Assembly: GCA_033296885.1 (NCBI GenBank)
Contig: MU863887.1
Location: 62,001 to 126,000 of the forward strand
Source of the DNA: Triangularia verruculosa
Taxonomy: Eukaryota; Ascomycota; Sordariomycetes; Sordariales; Podosporaceae
Length of the DNA stretch: 64,000 nucleotides
Reading direction: 5' to 3'
Shown here: piece after piece, positions 1 through 12,294 of the stretch
Numbering within the stretch: position 1 is the stretch's first letter
Layout: each line of letters opens with the position of its first letter
Notes under the pieces: generated by a model
The model's input: the letters and a program-made list of their open reading frames with translations, nothing else
Told to the model about the DNA's origin: nothing
The model's database searches: none
Position numbers and translations under genes: made by a program

Positions 1-294
1 ATGCCACAATGTGGAATGTATACAAGGTGCCAGGTGCATGATGCTTGGGAGAAAGAGGCAGACAGTCATGGCGATAGTTATGATACCCAAAAACGATACA
101 GAATCTTCATCAAGGAGCACGATAATCTTTTCAAGTATTCCATATTCCGTTCCAAGGTGACAAAAGCCAACCCACTTGGTTCACTCCCGTCTTGCATCTA
201 AAAGAGGCCGCTATTACGAGTTCACTTTGCCTTCGTGGCCCTCCCACCATCATATCCCAAACTCCCAGTCCGAAAGTCCATATCAACCAATCAA
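1..294. other. Spacer left of the tRNA gene
   Basis: An open frame of 66 codons starts at base 1 on the plus strand, but its product has no recognisable motif and the frame runs in from the window edge. I see no promoter or gene here that can be supported. Confidence 0.5.
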
Positions 295-399
295 GCGGGT
301 TTAGCTCAGTTGGGAGAGCGTCAGACTGAAGTCCACTTCGGCTCTAGAAAACATCCTAGGATAATCTGAAGGTCGTGTGTTCGATCCACACAAACCGCA
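295..399 (+). tRNA. tRNA-Phe (GAA) with an intron
   Basis: The sequence folds as a full cloverleaf. The acceptor strands are 295-301 and 392-398 with discriminator A399, the D-stem GCTC/GAGC is visible, the anticodon stem is TCAGA (321-325) with TCTGA (365-369), and the T-stem is GTGTG (375-379) with CACAC (387-391). The anticodon is GAA at 328-330. A 32-nt intron at about 332-363 sits one base 3' of the anticodon, the usual place for nuclear tRNA introns. Internal A-box (TTAGCTCAGTTGG) and B-box (GTTCGATCC) promoter elements are present. Acceptor position 5 (G) faces an A, a mismatch I recall from Neurospora tRNA-Phe. CCA is not encoded, as expected for a eukaryote. Confidence 0.96.
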
Positions 400-404
400 T
401 TTAC

Positions 405-408
405 TTTT
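405..408 (+). terminator. RNA polymerase III terminator of tRNA-Phe
   Basis: A TTTT run begins six bases past the discriminator base of the tRNA. This is the expected minimal Pol III stop signal. Confidence 0.7.
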
Positions 409-581
409 ACACTACGTTAGAAATAACTATATTCTCACTTCTTTTTCCATCATCCATCATTGTAACTATCATGAACTCTCCATACTCCAACCTTTTTATA
501 ACCACCAAGCCCCAACTAATCAACTACATCCAAAAGTCTCACCTATGACGCTGCGGCTTTTCAACAAGCCCTGTCAGCCGC

Positions 582-603
582 AAAAAAAAAAAAAAAAAAA
601 AAA
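582..603 (+). repeat. Poly(A) tract of 22 bases
   Basis: An uninterrupted run of A follows CTGTCAGCCGC. A second, interrupted A/G tract lies about 85 bp downstream at 688-714. No target-site duplication or gene body is evident beside it, so it reads as a simple homopolymer rather than a retroposed tail. Confidence 0.9.
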
Positions 604-687
604 GGCCATGTCTTGCACAATAACGCGTCATTGGGTGTCCCCTATCCTTATCCCAAACTTCTTCAACATGAATTCTTTGTGAAGAAC

Positions 688-714
688 AAAAAAAGAAAAA
701 AAAAGAAAAAAAAA
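688..714 (+). repeat. A-rich AAAAG-type tract
   Basis: Runs of 7-9 A are separated by single G residues. This is simple-sequence DNA with no coding signal. Confidence 0.85.
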
Positions 715-1419
715 CAGGCATGTGATAGACAACGTTGCCAGTTTTCTCTCGCTTGAAGACCAGAAAACATTTATATATAAGGTAGTTTGTGCCCACAAAC
801 AAAAAGCTACCTACCTATGGACGATCAAACCCCCACGTAAATTTCTAAATACAACCCACTTGCCCCCCCCCATGAATCGAGAAGGGACCCTGATCGGCAG
901 ACAAGCGATTATGACGTATTACCCCGACACAACGACACACACGCCAACGAGCGACCTTAAAACAGATAAACAGCAAGAACCATCCCAAATGAATCCAGGT
1001 AAATTCCCCAGCCCAATCCCGAAAGACCACGGCCGTGACAGTCATTTCCTCGTTCAACCTAACGCCTAGCCCTACCAGCAAACTCCAAAAGACATAAACT
1101 TAGAAAAGTTTGGTGTGAATATACACTTTCTTCCTCCCCCGAACCTTAACATAACCCTATTGGGTTTTATTTTTAGGGTTGGTGGTCCTTCTTCTCATAT
1201 TCTCTTTTTCTCCCCATACCCTTCTTCTGTTTTTCCTCTTCTTCACATCATGCTCGGGTCTTCAATCTCGTCCAAGAGGTCCTCGTCTCATCGGAAGCAG
1301 TACCCGAGCCCGTGGTATGACAACATCCAGCGACATCGATGTCCAGCTTCGAAGTCTTGTCGTCTCTCTCATTTGTCTCTTGTTTTTTCAAACAACCCTC
1401 CTCACCATCCTCATCATCA

Positions 1420-2749
1420 TCAATAATGATTACCCCGCCCAAAAGTCGAACTTGGCTCCTCCAGTGACTGCGGGCTAAACATTGAATCCGGCATGTGGTC
1501 ATAATTGATCCCCGACTCCCTCTTCACACCCAAGTGATGACCATGAGTAGGATCATCGAGGCACGACGGAAACGCAGTATCGGTCGGGGACGCATACAAG
1601 GCAGCCGTACCTGAAAAGAGTGTGAGTCTCCTAGGTTGGCAACGAGAAACCACCGCCGCCACCAGCACCACCACCACCAACATCACAGCATCCCACGGCG
1701 GGTGTGATCCAAAACATTGACTCACCAGGAGGATAGGCTATGCTCCCTTGCCGGTCACTCCCCGGCCCACTGCTTCCCCCAATGCTTCCCGGCCCCCCTA
1801 GACCCTCAAACCCTGTCATACTTCCATGCAGTTGGTACTGATTCGAAGCAATGCTCGGGTTGCGGCTTCGTGGTGAGCCCGGTGTGAGAATGGGAGGTTG
1901 GCCTGCACCTGTTGTTGACGGCTGACCAAATGTGAAGCCCGGGGCAAACAGGTCGCTGGAAGTCTGAACCTGAACAAATCTCCTCGCTTCGTTGTTCAAC
2001 CACCGATCGATATTGGGATCGTTGCATTTGGCATGAGCCATCAAGTGATGCTTCAGCCCGCTGACCTCTCCCAGTAGCGCATTGAACTCCATCTGGAGGC
2101 TCCCATGCTGGTTCTCCAGCCCGATCTTTGTCTCTTCGAGTTCCGAGACATACACCTTCTTCTTTTCCCTGCACTTGCTGGCCGCGATGCGGTTGCGTTC
2201 AAGGAACTTGTTGCGCTTGTGTTCGTCTTGTTCCATGTTGGCCTCTTTCTTTATTCTTCGTGTCTTGCGTTTCTTGTGTGGACGGTTGTCGGCGTTTTCG
2301 GTGCTGTCTTGTTCTGGAAGGGTGATATCGGTAGAAGTGCTACCGGATTTGGAGGTTCGGTTTGATTGGGATTTACTGGACGATGTTCGCTGGGTGGATG
2401 GGCGAGACATGTCCATCGTGAAGACTTGGATCCCGGCTTTGATGTCTTCATTGTCAGGGTCTGGTTGATAGAGTCCTGGATCGACGAAGAGCTTGTGACC
2501 CCCTTGAGGATCCATGGTGGTGTCGACCGATGGGATCACATCCCATTCGTAGGCTGGCCCGCCCAGATCGAGGTCTGGCGGGGGTTCATCTCGAGATGGG
2601 GAGGGCCCGAAGTCAAGCTTGCTGTCGTACGGGTGGAACGCGTTCAGATCGAGGGCATGGCCATCGACATCGTGATCTGGGGTTTGGTACGCATGGGTGT
2701 CGTCGAATTCGTCCAGGCATTGGTCAAGGAAGTGAGACGGCGCATCCAT
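1420..2749 (-). CDS. ATF/CREB-family bZIP transcription factor
   Basis: Two exons: 2749-1726 and 1610-1420. The intron 1725-1611 has a GTGAGT donor and a TTTTCAG acceptor. Splicing keeps frame and replaces a glycine-rich read-through tail with a C-terminus containing HHLGVKRESGINYDHMPDSM. The protein is 404 residues. A basic region (ERNRIAASKCREKKK, near residue 185) leads into a leucine zipper to about residue 230, preceded by a lysine-rich nuclear-localisation-like stretch and an acidic, proline-rich N-terminus. The ATG at 2749 is the first in-frame ATG, although the frame stays open to 3217. The basic region is of the ATF/CREB kind, so it should bind CRE-like sites as a dimer in the nucleus, possibly in stress or ascospore programmes. 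That role is inferred from the family, and I cannot assign a specific orthologue. Confidence 0.9.
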
Positions 2750-5345
2750 CTCGCCTCTTTGCTGTCTTCTACTGGCACGCTGTGAGAGCCGCCGATAGCA
2801 GCCGAGTGGATGTTGGGCAACGAGGCTGGCCTGGACACGATACGAGCTTTGACGAAGCTGTTGTTTGGATTCTTTAACCAAACAAAGTCCTGAGGATTGG
2901 ATTCCGAGATGGTTTGTGTCTGGAAGGCACAATGGATATGAGCCGGAGCAAAGCTCCGGACTGGCTCCTGGTTGGGCAGGCACCGAATCCGTGACTTGGG
3001 CGATTGCTTCGGTTCTCCGCTTTTCTGTGAACGGTAAAGCTTCAGAATTGTGGTCAAGTTGATGGGCAAGCAAGACCGTTGAGAAGAATGAGGTCACAGT
3101 CTGGTGACTGGTTGCTAAACACCGGTATTCATACCTGTTATGCAGTGGCGTTGGCGCTGCGCCTGGCGGATGATGGATGCTGTGTGGCTGTTCGAAGAAG
3201 GGTTCTCTTCGGCTCACGGCTCGCTACGGGAATGTTGTGTGACCGCGTTTGGTCTGCCTCTCAGTCCTCACCCGAAAAATAGGCGCATTCCTTTGTTTGC
3301 GTTTGCGGGAAGGTGAAGAGTCGGTGGGAAGAAACGAAGAAGGAGAAAACGGCACACGGCAAAAGGAGTCAGTCAGTATCTACCTGAGCTATCGGTATAA
3401 GTGGTTGGTAGCGGGGTATAGTATGGCCTTGTGGTGCAGCAGGGTGGTGGCAGAGAGTGAAAGCGAGCGGTTCTTGCCTCTCATGGGTGGATGGCTGAGC
3501 TCAAATCAAGAAATCCTGATTCCAAGCGGGCATAGATCCGACATCTGCGGGGAAGCCCCAAGAAGGTCTAATCGAAAGGCCGAGGGCAGAAGTGGTTCGT
3601 TGCTCGCCAGACAAAGACAGCTCTACTGTTGGATTGCACAGATGCGGCTTGCGAGTCTGAAGCCAAGCTACCAGCTGCAAGAGAGTGTCGAGCTTGTCGA
3701 GCTTTATGCAGCTCGTCCCCGCCAGCCGCTGGGCTGCACTACGGGCACTACCCGTGCCTGGGGCCAGACGGGGGGTATGCTAGCAGCGTGGGACGGAGAG
3801 GCGAAAGACTCGAGAGATGCAACATACCTCTAGTGAAAAGTCGCCTGTTCGGTGCCTTGATCAATCATGTCAGGCGGTCCGGGTGCCATCGACCCCAACC
3901 GTCCTAGATGGGCCGAGCTCGAGCTCGCCGTGTCGACGAGATCCGCATTTCGGGCAGGTCCATCCTGGGCGACGAGGATGCTTGGGCTACATTGTGTGTG
4001 CGACAAGAGCGGAGAGGTGAGCTCTGGTCTGCCGTGCTACACAACCCATGTATTCAGGTGGAGAGGGAAGAGGTTGTGTGTGGGCTTGCCTTCCAGGGTG
4101 GTTCTGGAAAATACACCCCGCACCAGTCATGGGATTTCCTCCAGGCTGGAATGCCATCCGTCGAATAAGTTGCAGATTTCAGATGTCTTGTCAGCATTGT
4201 TTTTGGCCTTGTCACCGACAGCTATTCCTGAAAGATGAGTGTCAACCAGTCAACAGTATTAATCACTGGGTAGGTAGCCAACTGGTCTCATACTGACCCC
4301 CGAGCTCATGAGTCTGTCTCAGCATGATGTTTTCGTTCAGAGCTCTTTTCCTGTCTCCTCGACTCGGAGATACCTTAGCATTCCGACCTACTTTGGTTTG
4401 GGAATCCAGGGCCCCACATAGCCGGAACCAACTCACTGGCTGACAGGGATGCTAGCTGCTACCGGACAGAGCTTCACTCACCCCAGATCTTCCTGGAAGG
4501 TTCTCAATCCCTGATGAAAGTCGGTTAGAAATACCATATCAAACTTAATGCTCACATGAGCATCCGATAATATGTGTTGGTACGTAGCCGCTTTGCCTAG
4601 ACGCACTTGGTGATAAAGTTTCAAGTTATCATACGACTTGCTTGATCGTGATGCTCTGCATAGAAGACAGAATATGTGGAGCATGAAACCTCCACTGAAA
4701 CCTGCTTACTTTGAGCACATCTATTGGCCCGCGAGCCCGTTTTCTTTCGGCACCTTGTCAGTCATCTGCGAGATCCTCTACCATGTCCAAAGAACTGGAT
4801 AACGGACGCCACTTCCGCATTTTCGATATGTGACAAGGATCCCTTGTCTGAAGAAAACTATGGGCATTATCTCGCCCAGGGGCCGGAACTTTGGTACACC
4901 AAGATCTACTACAGACAGTTCCAAAGAAAGTGAGCTGCGTTTTCTTGTTGAGAATATAGAGAGCATATGCCCTTGGCTGAAGGATTAGACTGCCAGTCCC
5001 CAGCTACCAGGATGTTGCTTGTAACAGATGAGGTCGAAACATGATCTGGTTGCCAAGGAAGCGAAGGCGCCCTAAACTAAGCGCTATTCACATTTAAGCT
5101 TAGCGTACCGCCCCTGGCCTGCCTGCCTGCAGCACGGACCAAACTTTAATATTTGTTCGCCGCTCATAGGCACCACCTCGCCAACCCGGGCCTCAAACAT
5201 AACAACATCAGGGATCGATCAAACATCCACTAGGTTTTCTGCAGGAACTGCCCAGAAAGAAAAAAAAAGGAAACAACTACCGAGCTACCAACCCATCAAC
5301 CGACAAATCATCTCGTTGAGACAGTCAAACCATAACGAAGACACG
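2750..5345. other. Promoter and leader region between the bZIP gene and RFA3
   Basis: This 2.6-kb spacer separates divergently transcribed genes. The bZIP frame remains open for 156 codons upstream of its ATG (to 3217) with no further ATG. Plus-strand open frames at 3249-3833 and 3867-4238 have no recognisable domain. A-rich sequence just before 5346 fits a short RFA3 5' UTR. Nothing else can be supported. Confidence 0.45.
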
Positions 5346-5957
5346 ATGGAGACTTCAACGCCCAGAGTAACCTGCGCCTACCTCAACTCATATGTGGGGA
5401 AGAACGTTATGATTGTTGGCAAGGTCGTCCAAATCCGCGGTGAAGACGCCATCATTGACGCCGACGGCAACATCCCTTGCAAGCTGAATCGCGTAAGTCA
5501 TTCGCCCCGTATCATTCCCCCTCAATTCGTTTCATCCGAGGAGTCGTTCCCTTCAGTCTTTCCCCACATACCCTAGGCCAAATCCAACCCAATCGACATA
5601 TGCACAAGATCGGATCAGACACACACTCCTCACACACAGACACCACCCTCTCCTGCGATTCCCCGCATTATCCACAACCACACAGACAAACAAAAGGCTT
5701 AAACTAACAACCTCTTGCAGGATGCCCACCTCAGCCCCGGCAACGGCGTCCAAGTGATTGGCAAAGTAAATCCAGACCTGTCGGTGAAAGTCCTGAGCTC
5801 TCTCGACCTGGGCACGGGCGTTGGTGAGTTTCTGGCTCTTAATCTGTTCCTTCTTTGCCGCAGATAACACTGACAGATATCAAAACAAGACTACAACCTG
5901 GCCAACACTGTTGTTGAGGTATCACACCAGCACAAGAGCTTGTTCGCTTATGACTAG
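5346..5957 (+). CDS. RFA3: Replication protein A subunit 3 (RPA14/Rfa3)
   Basis: Three exons: 5346-5492, 5721-5823 and 5890-5957, encoding 105 residues. Introns of 228 and 66 nt have GTAAGT and GTGAGT donors. Residues about 8-80 form the small OB fold typical of Rfa3, with the N-terminal RVTCAYLNSYVGKNVMIVGK segment and a short C-terminal helix (ANTVVEVSHQHKSLFAYD) that in the family packs in the RPA trimer core. The protein is the smallest subunit of the heterotrimeric single-stranded-DNA-binding complex used in replication, repair and recombination. The second acceptor is AAG at 5889; the nearer CAG at 5876 would break the frame. The length is near the family norm of roughly 105-125 residues. 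Confidence 0.92.
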
Positions 5958-6895
5958 ACGTCATGTAGAAACTCATAGAGCATAGCATTTTTCTTTCTTG
6001 TTCTGTCTGGCTAGGACATCGAGATCTTGACTGGTGTCATGACTCGGTTATCATCATCCTCTATAGTGACGAATACATAAGGGCAATTGTAATGGCGAAG
6101 GAAGTTGTTGGCTCTTTCTCAGGCACCTGATAATACAAACTCAGTCCCCATCCCAAAGCAAAGCATCAGATCAGGCCTTCTTGCCTCTCGCTCCGGCCAC
6201 CCATTTCATCTTTCACCCCGCTGACCCCCTCGCCATTCCCCATCTTGCCCCATCTTGCCCCTCATCTCGTCGACCCTCTTTTTCTCCCCGAGCTTGCCGG
6301 TATCCCTTACCCGACCCTAACCGCGCTGGATCTGAGCACTACCCCTCGGTGAAAGATCCGATGATGGGGAGAAAACAGGATGCGCCCAGTACATGAGAAG
6401 CTGCACCATTTCTCTCTCCTTCCAAAGCAGCTGATGATCAGCGAGGCGGTCCAGATCGCCCTATACACATATACCAGTAGGGATATACCTTGATCAATGG
6501 ATAGTTAGCAATGACAGCCCCATCGGGACTCTCACACGGGTGTTGACTTTCGTCAGATTTGGTTGGTGGAAATGCGCTCACGAGTTTCAAGAGGTTGGTT
6601 GTCGGAAAAGCGTAGTCTCATGGGGCCATGTGTACTTGACAGAATTCTGCTTGTCCAGTAGCAGTCGTGGTTGGTGTGGGATGTGTGAGAAATCCTGGTG
6701 AGACAGAACGGATAATGAAAACAGGAAAAACTGAATCGGTTTCGAGGAACTCAAACTCGACTCAATAATTAGGTAACCCAACTGTCGGTGGTGTCCTGTT
6801 GTGAACGTTTGAGATTGGATCTTGGGACATACCTACTCATCATCATCTTACTCCAACTCCCCGAGATAAAAACAGTAGAAAAAAAGGACACAGCT

Positions 6896-6918
6896 ACACA
6901 CGCACACACACACACACA
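6896..6918 (+). repeat. (CA)n microsatellite
   Basis: A run of CA dinucleotides with one interruption, in the convergent spacer. Confidence 0.8.
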
Positions 6919-6960
6919 AACAAACCCAGGGAAGAGGTAAAAAGCTCCGGGGGATCATGA

Positions 6961-6980
6961 ACCACCCACCCACCCACCCA
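6961..6980 (+). repeat. (ACCC)n tetranucleotide repeat
   Basis: Four tandem ACCC-type units in non-coding spacer DNA. Confidence 0.75.
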
Positions 6981-8175
6981 GAAAGAAAACAAACTACCTA
7001 CTCTATACCAACCCCGTCACCCTACGGAGGGGGGAAAAAGGAATAAATCTTTTGGTACCTTTGTGAAAATACTCGAGAGGTATGATTTTACCCATACCCA
7101 GGCTCAACATGCATCCATGATCCTGAAAATCTAACTTGAAAGAGCTCGCTCACCCAAGAAAGCTCAACTCAGCTCCAGAAAGCTAAGTCCAAGTGTCTTA
7201 CTGACATGACGAAAGGTCCCATCTAACCCTCAAATGTGGAGGAGGAGCTCCTCCTATATGTGGGAGAGAAAACAGCCAACTCCGCGGAGTAAGATTGATG
7301 ATGAAAAAATGTGAGCAACAGGTGGGATTTGCCGAGGAGATAGAAGCCCCCCCCTCTCGCCACGACTGGGCAGCTAGAATCATGGACCGCAGAAAAGGCT
7401 CATCCCATAGAGAAAAGTGGAGGGCAGCCCAACAACCCGGCAACGACAAAGCATTCAAGTACCCTCCACCGTTTTCCCACATAAACACGAAGCACACAGA
7501 CACCATACCACAGCGCCACATATTCCATTTCTTCCATCGATGATACCGATACTCGTTGCTTTGACATTTTGACTAACACTAAAAAGGCTACAGTAACTTG
7601 TTTCCAAACCTCCTCACTTCAAAGAAAAAAGCCCCAAGCGCTTCCTCTCCAGCCACTCAACGAATCATCGAGACCAACCCCAAATCATAGTGATGTAATG
7701 GGATCCACAACCCATTTCGATCCAGTTGAGGAAAAAAAAAACATCCGGCTTGCCCCTAACTCGAATCTATGTAGGTTTCGCTTGATCCTTCTTCCTTCCT
7801 TCTTTTCGCTCTTTCCCACCTTTCCTATACCCATCCTATGATCCTTAAAACCCCCAAATCCGTCCAGGCTATGCGGTGCAGAAAAACACTTGTCTTCATT
7901 TCCCTTTTTCCCAGAACCACTCCTTCGCTCCAATACAAAAAGCAGAACAAAAACAAATAAAAGCAAGAGGTGAAATAACAAAGATTGTTTCAGTGCGGTG
8001 TTTGTGCCAATAAGAACAGTCGGAACAAAGGGTATCTACTCGGCGTAAAAAGTCATGTGTTGTGTTGTGCAGTGGTTTGCGTTGTCGTAAGCAGGAAAAA
8101 AAAAGAAAACGGAGGGTCAAACCCCTAGATGACCACGAACGGATCCCGTCAAGGCAGTTCGGTGGGGAGGTCCTC

Positions 8176-11100
8176 CTAATTGTCGCCTTCTCCGGTGCCG
8201 TTCGGTCCCGCCCATGTATTCTCGCCCAGCGGCGCACCGAACTCTACCCCGAGTTGACGCCTACCACCCCTATGTCTAGTCGATGGCGGCGAGCTAGGCG
8301 GCATCGCCAACTCGGTACCGAGAAGGCTATCGAAGTTCATGACGCTGGTGCTATCCATGAGCTGTTGCGCAAGTGCGGCCTCGTCCAGGTCGAGTTCGGG
8401 CAACCCGTGAGCCGATGATCCGGTAGTGAAGTTGTTAGCTTCACTCAGAAGCTGGGCCAGGTTGGCGGTGAAAGGAGATTCAGGGTGGTGGATATCATCA
8501 TCGTGTACGAAATGTGCCTGGGTGGTGGCATGTCGTGGACTTCTTCGTCGGCTGGAAGAGCTGGGGGGGACGAGCAGCCCGTGGACGGATCCCGACCGAG
8601 GAGTGCGCTGCATACTGGCGAATACCTGGCTTGGGGATTTGGCAATGCTTCGGATGGATCGCATCGACCTAGAGACGCTCCTTGTTATGGGGCGATGACT
8701 CGGTGTTGGTCGGGTTGGTGTCTTGAACACGCCGGCAGCAGCAGAATTTGATGGTGGCGTAGAGGGGCATCGGGGCGGAGTACCGAATAGCTCTTGATCG
8801 AGCTCGTCGGCACCATTGACGGGTGTGCCAGCGCGTGCTGGTATACCGCCGTGATTCTCCTTGCCCGATGAAGCGGACTTGACCACCTGACTGTGGTTGG
8901 CTGTATGTGTAGCATTTGCTGAAAGCTCCCCAAGAACCCTGGGCATTACATCCTTCCTCGGCGAGGGAAAGAGCAGCCTTCTTGTGCTGCCAAGATCATC
9001 TTCGACTGCGATGGGGCTGTCCGCTGTTCCACTACCCCTCGAGTGAGTTGATCCTGGCAAGCGCTGTTTTGGGGAGCCCCGCAAGTTTAAAAGCTTGTCA
9101 TCGGTCGTAGTTGTGTTCTGTGTCTCTGGGAGTGTCCCGTTCTCCGGGATGCTCTCGGGAATGTTTTCTTCTGGTGATTCGTGATCCAATGGGCCTGCGG
9201 GATCGGTAGTGAAGTAGGCCTCCGAGGTAGGGTTCATAGCCCCATCACCTTTAGCCCGCGATTTCTTTTTGCCCTTGCCCTCGCGCCTCTTGCGACTTTG
9301 GTTGAGGCGGGCGGCGTCCTTCTCCCACCTGTCAGGTGGCCGGTGGTTTCTGAACTTTGCAAGCCATATACCGCAAGCTAGTGGCCAGGTTAGTTTGGCT
9401 GCAAAGCAAACCCTAAAGGAAATTCCGACAAGACTTACGGTTGCACAAGAGAGTCTCAATCCACACCTTCTTGTCGTCCTTAGCACCGAGGTTCTTCTTG
9501 ACCAACCGGTATGCCGCTGGTTGTCCCTCTGAATCCCGCTCGAGAATATCGATCATCGTGACAAAACCTGGCTTGTCCGAAAACTCATAAAACGGCGGAA
9601 TCCCCTTGTGCTCCTGGATCCAAATCTTACGCCACGTAGGCGTCTCAATGGCACCACAGTTGTTACAAAATGGGGGGGATTCACCTCTCAAAATGGCCGA
9701 CTCCAACCGCTCTTTTATTGTCTGTTTTTTAACCAGATTCTTGCTGTAACGGGGCGCGTCGAAATCACTGGGCGGACATGTAGCCTCAGACATGAATGGC
9801 TGGGGCAATGTTAACATCGGCTCATTTCCAAAATCGCTGGCTGGAACGCTGGGAACCCCGGGGCCCTGCGAGGCTGGTCGCGAAGGAGGCCTGGATGTCG
9901 GCGGCAGAGGCTGGTGTTCAAAGGTAGGCTCAACTACTTCTTGGCTCTCTATTACTGGCATTGGCGCTGCAGGGACTGACACCTCTCTAGGCGAGTTGGC
10001 AGCCTCAGGAGCTCTAGCGAACTCGTTTCCTATACGATGGCCATTTGGATCCACAGCGACCACGGCTACACCATTAGTTCGCGCAGAAGACTGTTCCAAG
10101 TGTGGAGGAAGAGTGGTCTCTTGAATCGGGTCAATATGCTGATGTTGGGGTGCTGGTTGCGCCTGTGCCGACACCTCTTGTTCCGACACCACCGGGTTTG
10201 GGGCTGTATGTGATCGCTTTAGTGAACGAGCGTTTCGTTTCTTGGGTGCTGGCCGATCTGATGGAGGAGGGACTGCTCGTTCTGTGGGTTGGTCTGAGGT
10301 AGGCGGTGGCGATGGCCGGTATGTGGTAGGAGGCGGTGTCGGCCGATTCAAGGTCTTGACCCGACCAGCGGGGTTAAAGAGGCTCTTGGTGGGAAGGAGT
10401 TCTGGCGGTCCTGGTGTTACTTCCTGAAAGGTCACTTCCTGCGGTTGAGACAAAGCCCGGCTATTCTTGCGGCTGTTGGGCTTGCTAGTCATAGGCACTG
10501 GCACAGTTTGGGCGACCCGCATCTGATTTGGCATTGGTCTCGAGAGCTCCTGCATGTGCGAAGGAGGCAAGTCCGGCATCATATCATCATCGTCAAAAAA
10601 GTCGTCAAGACCGCCGCTCATAAAACCGGAATCGACTTGTCGCATGGGCATCGGGGGGAGAATCGGACTTGAAGCGGGTGGACTAGACCGGAGATAGGTG
10701 GCTGTGCGCGGAACTGGGGGCGAGGAGCCTAGATCGCCTGTGCTGTCTTCGGGCGAATACCCCTGATATGGTGATTGTCCGATCGATTCGACAGGCGAGC
10801 GGGCGTCCTGGCTCATCTCATGCATCTGCGGCTGGTTCTGTCTGGGTTGAAAGACGGGGATATTTTCCATTCCTATAGATTCGGACCGCGCCTTTGGACC
10901 CATTGCTCTCCTTCTCTGCTGTTGCTGTAAGAGGGCACCATCGGGAACTGGAGTGGGCGCCCGAGGCACATCTTGCAGATGGCTGGGCGTTGGAGCATCG
11001 TTTCCCGCGCCGACAGGTCTCATGTTACGAAGAGACCCCGAGGTGCTGGCCGCCACTCTGAGCGAATCTGGTGCCGAACCAAAAGGCGCAACAGCGGTGT

Positions 11101-12294
11101 ATTCTGCGCGAATAACCTTGGCCCTCTTCCTCCGTGGGCCCTCGTCACCGTCTGTGGCCTCCTCTGCCGCAGACGTGTTGCCCTCTGCAGCTTGCTTACG
11201 AGGACGACCTCTTGGTCTTCCTGTCGACGGCCGAGCTTTTTTGGTAGAGGCTCTTGAAGATGGCCGGGAGGGGCGTGATTGTGGTTGTGGATGTGGCTCT
11301 GTCACGGTTTCTGTTGGCTGAGGCTGAGGTAAGGGGGATGGTGCACTCTCAATGGGAGTATGAGTCCTCGGAGGATCGGGAACTGTGGCGACACTGTGAA
11401 GCCCATGCATCGAGGAAGGAGTTGGGGCCGATGGTCGAGGTTCGAGTGGGGGGATACTCGATGGTCGGTTCATGTATGGGGGCGCACTATCACTTCTCAT
11501 TTCCATCGGTCGAGGGTCGTTTATCGAGCCATTGAAGTGATTGTGGTGATGGTGGTTGTGGATCGAAACCGGAGGGAGGCCCGCTGGTGGCATTGGGCCA
11601 ACATTCGAGTTGTGTCCCATGTTCGTATTGTGCCCAAACATTTGACTGGACTGGACGAAGGAGTTCCACTCTGAGTTGTCGTCGACGGGCATCTGTGAAG
11701 ATTTTGACAGGTTGAAACCCTCCAGGCCCGAAAAGTCTGCCCTGGGTGGCACCCTCGAAACTACTGCCAACTTGAGCTTCACCTCGAGTGTTTCCCGGCT
11801 ACCACTACTGAGGAGAGCGAGAAGGTTACGAGTGACCCGGCCTGGGACCATTTGCTGCTGTGACACCTCGTTGTTCGGATCCAATCCCCATGACAGCATC
11901 CCTTGCCCTACCAGGGGCACATCGGGTTCTGAAAAGTCATACGCATACACACTGTAGTCGTTTTCTTCATGGTTGATGATCTCGGGGCTGGACTGGGCGA
12001 CAGCCTGGAGACATGTTCGAAGGTCCACCACGCCGATTGTGGTTCTTTCGTCGAGTGGAATCGTTTGGATCTGGAGCAGGTGAGGCCACCGAGCCAAGCA
12101 GTTGACCTGGCTGTCTCGATCGAAGGTGTATTGCACCTTCACTGTATGATATTAGATCTGGTGATAGGGTCAAAGGAGGGCAACGCAGACTCACATCCCA
12201 TGGGCCTCGTTTGCACACCGAATTCTTCCACTCCGGCTGGCTGGGCAACCATATGAGGCGAGGGCACCGGCCATGAATTCGTTGGAGTGGCCAT
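8176..12294 (-). CDS. Ams2/Spt21-like GATA-type zinc-finger factor
   Basis: Three exons: 12294-12195, 12141-9439 and 9377-8176, giving 1,334 residues with consistent phase. The N-terminus, from about residue 34 (KVQYTFDRDSQVNCLARWPH onward), matches the Ams2/Spt21 N-terminal domain as I know it. A long proline/serine-rich middle holds AT-hook-like GRPRGRPRK. A GATA-like zinc finger follows: CNNC at 859-862 with ETPTWRK, then CNPCGIWLAK at 933-942. The second intron splits the second CxxC, and the acceptor CACTAG at 9378 restores CNPCG. Ams2 and Spt21 activate histone genes in S phase and support CENP-A loading and silencing, so a nuclear histone-gene regulator is the likely role. The finger loop is 70 residues, far longer than the usual 17-18. 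The short first exon is needed because the second exon has no ATG near its start. Confidence 0.88.

Larger units (their letters stand above)
400..1419. other. Spacer between tRNA-Phe and the bZIP gene
   Basis: The spacer holds the tRNA terminator and two A-rich tracts (582-603 and 688-714). The part next to the bZIP stop probably includes that gene's 3' UTR. Open frames on both strands are short and low-complexity, and none has a recognisable domain. Confidence 0.5.
5958..8175. other. Convergent spacer between RFA3 and the Ams2-like gene
   Basis: Both flanking genes end here. The spacer holds a CA-rich microsatellite (about 6896-6918), a CCCA repeat (about 6961-6980) and a duplicated CATCTTGCCCC near 6240. 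Open frames are short and unconvincing on both strands. Confidence 0.45.

Noticed and set aside
295..603. tRNA-like head followed by a body and a poly(A) run, resembling a tRNA-derived SINE
   Set aside because: The tRNA is intact with a normal intron and its own TTTT terminator at 405-408. No target-site duplication flanks the A-tract, and no second copy is visible in the window.
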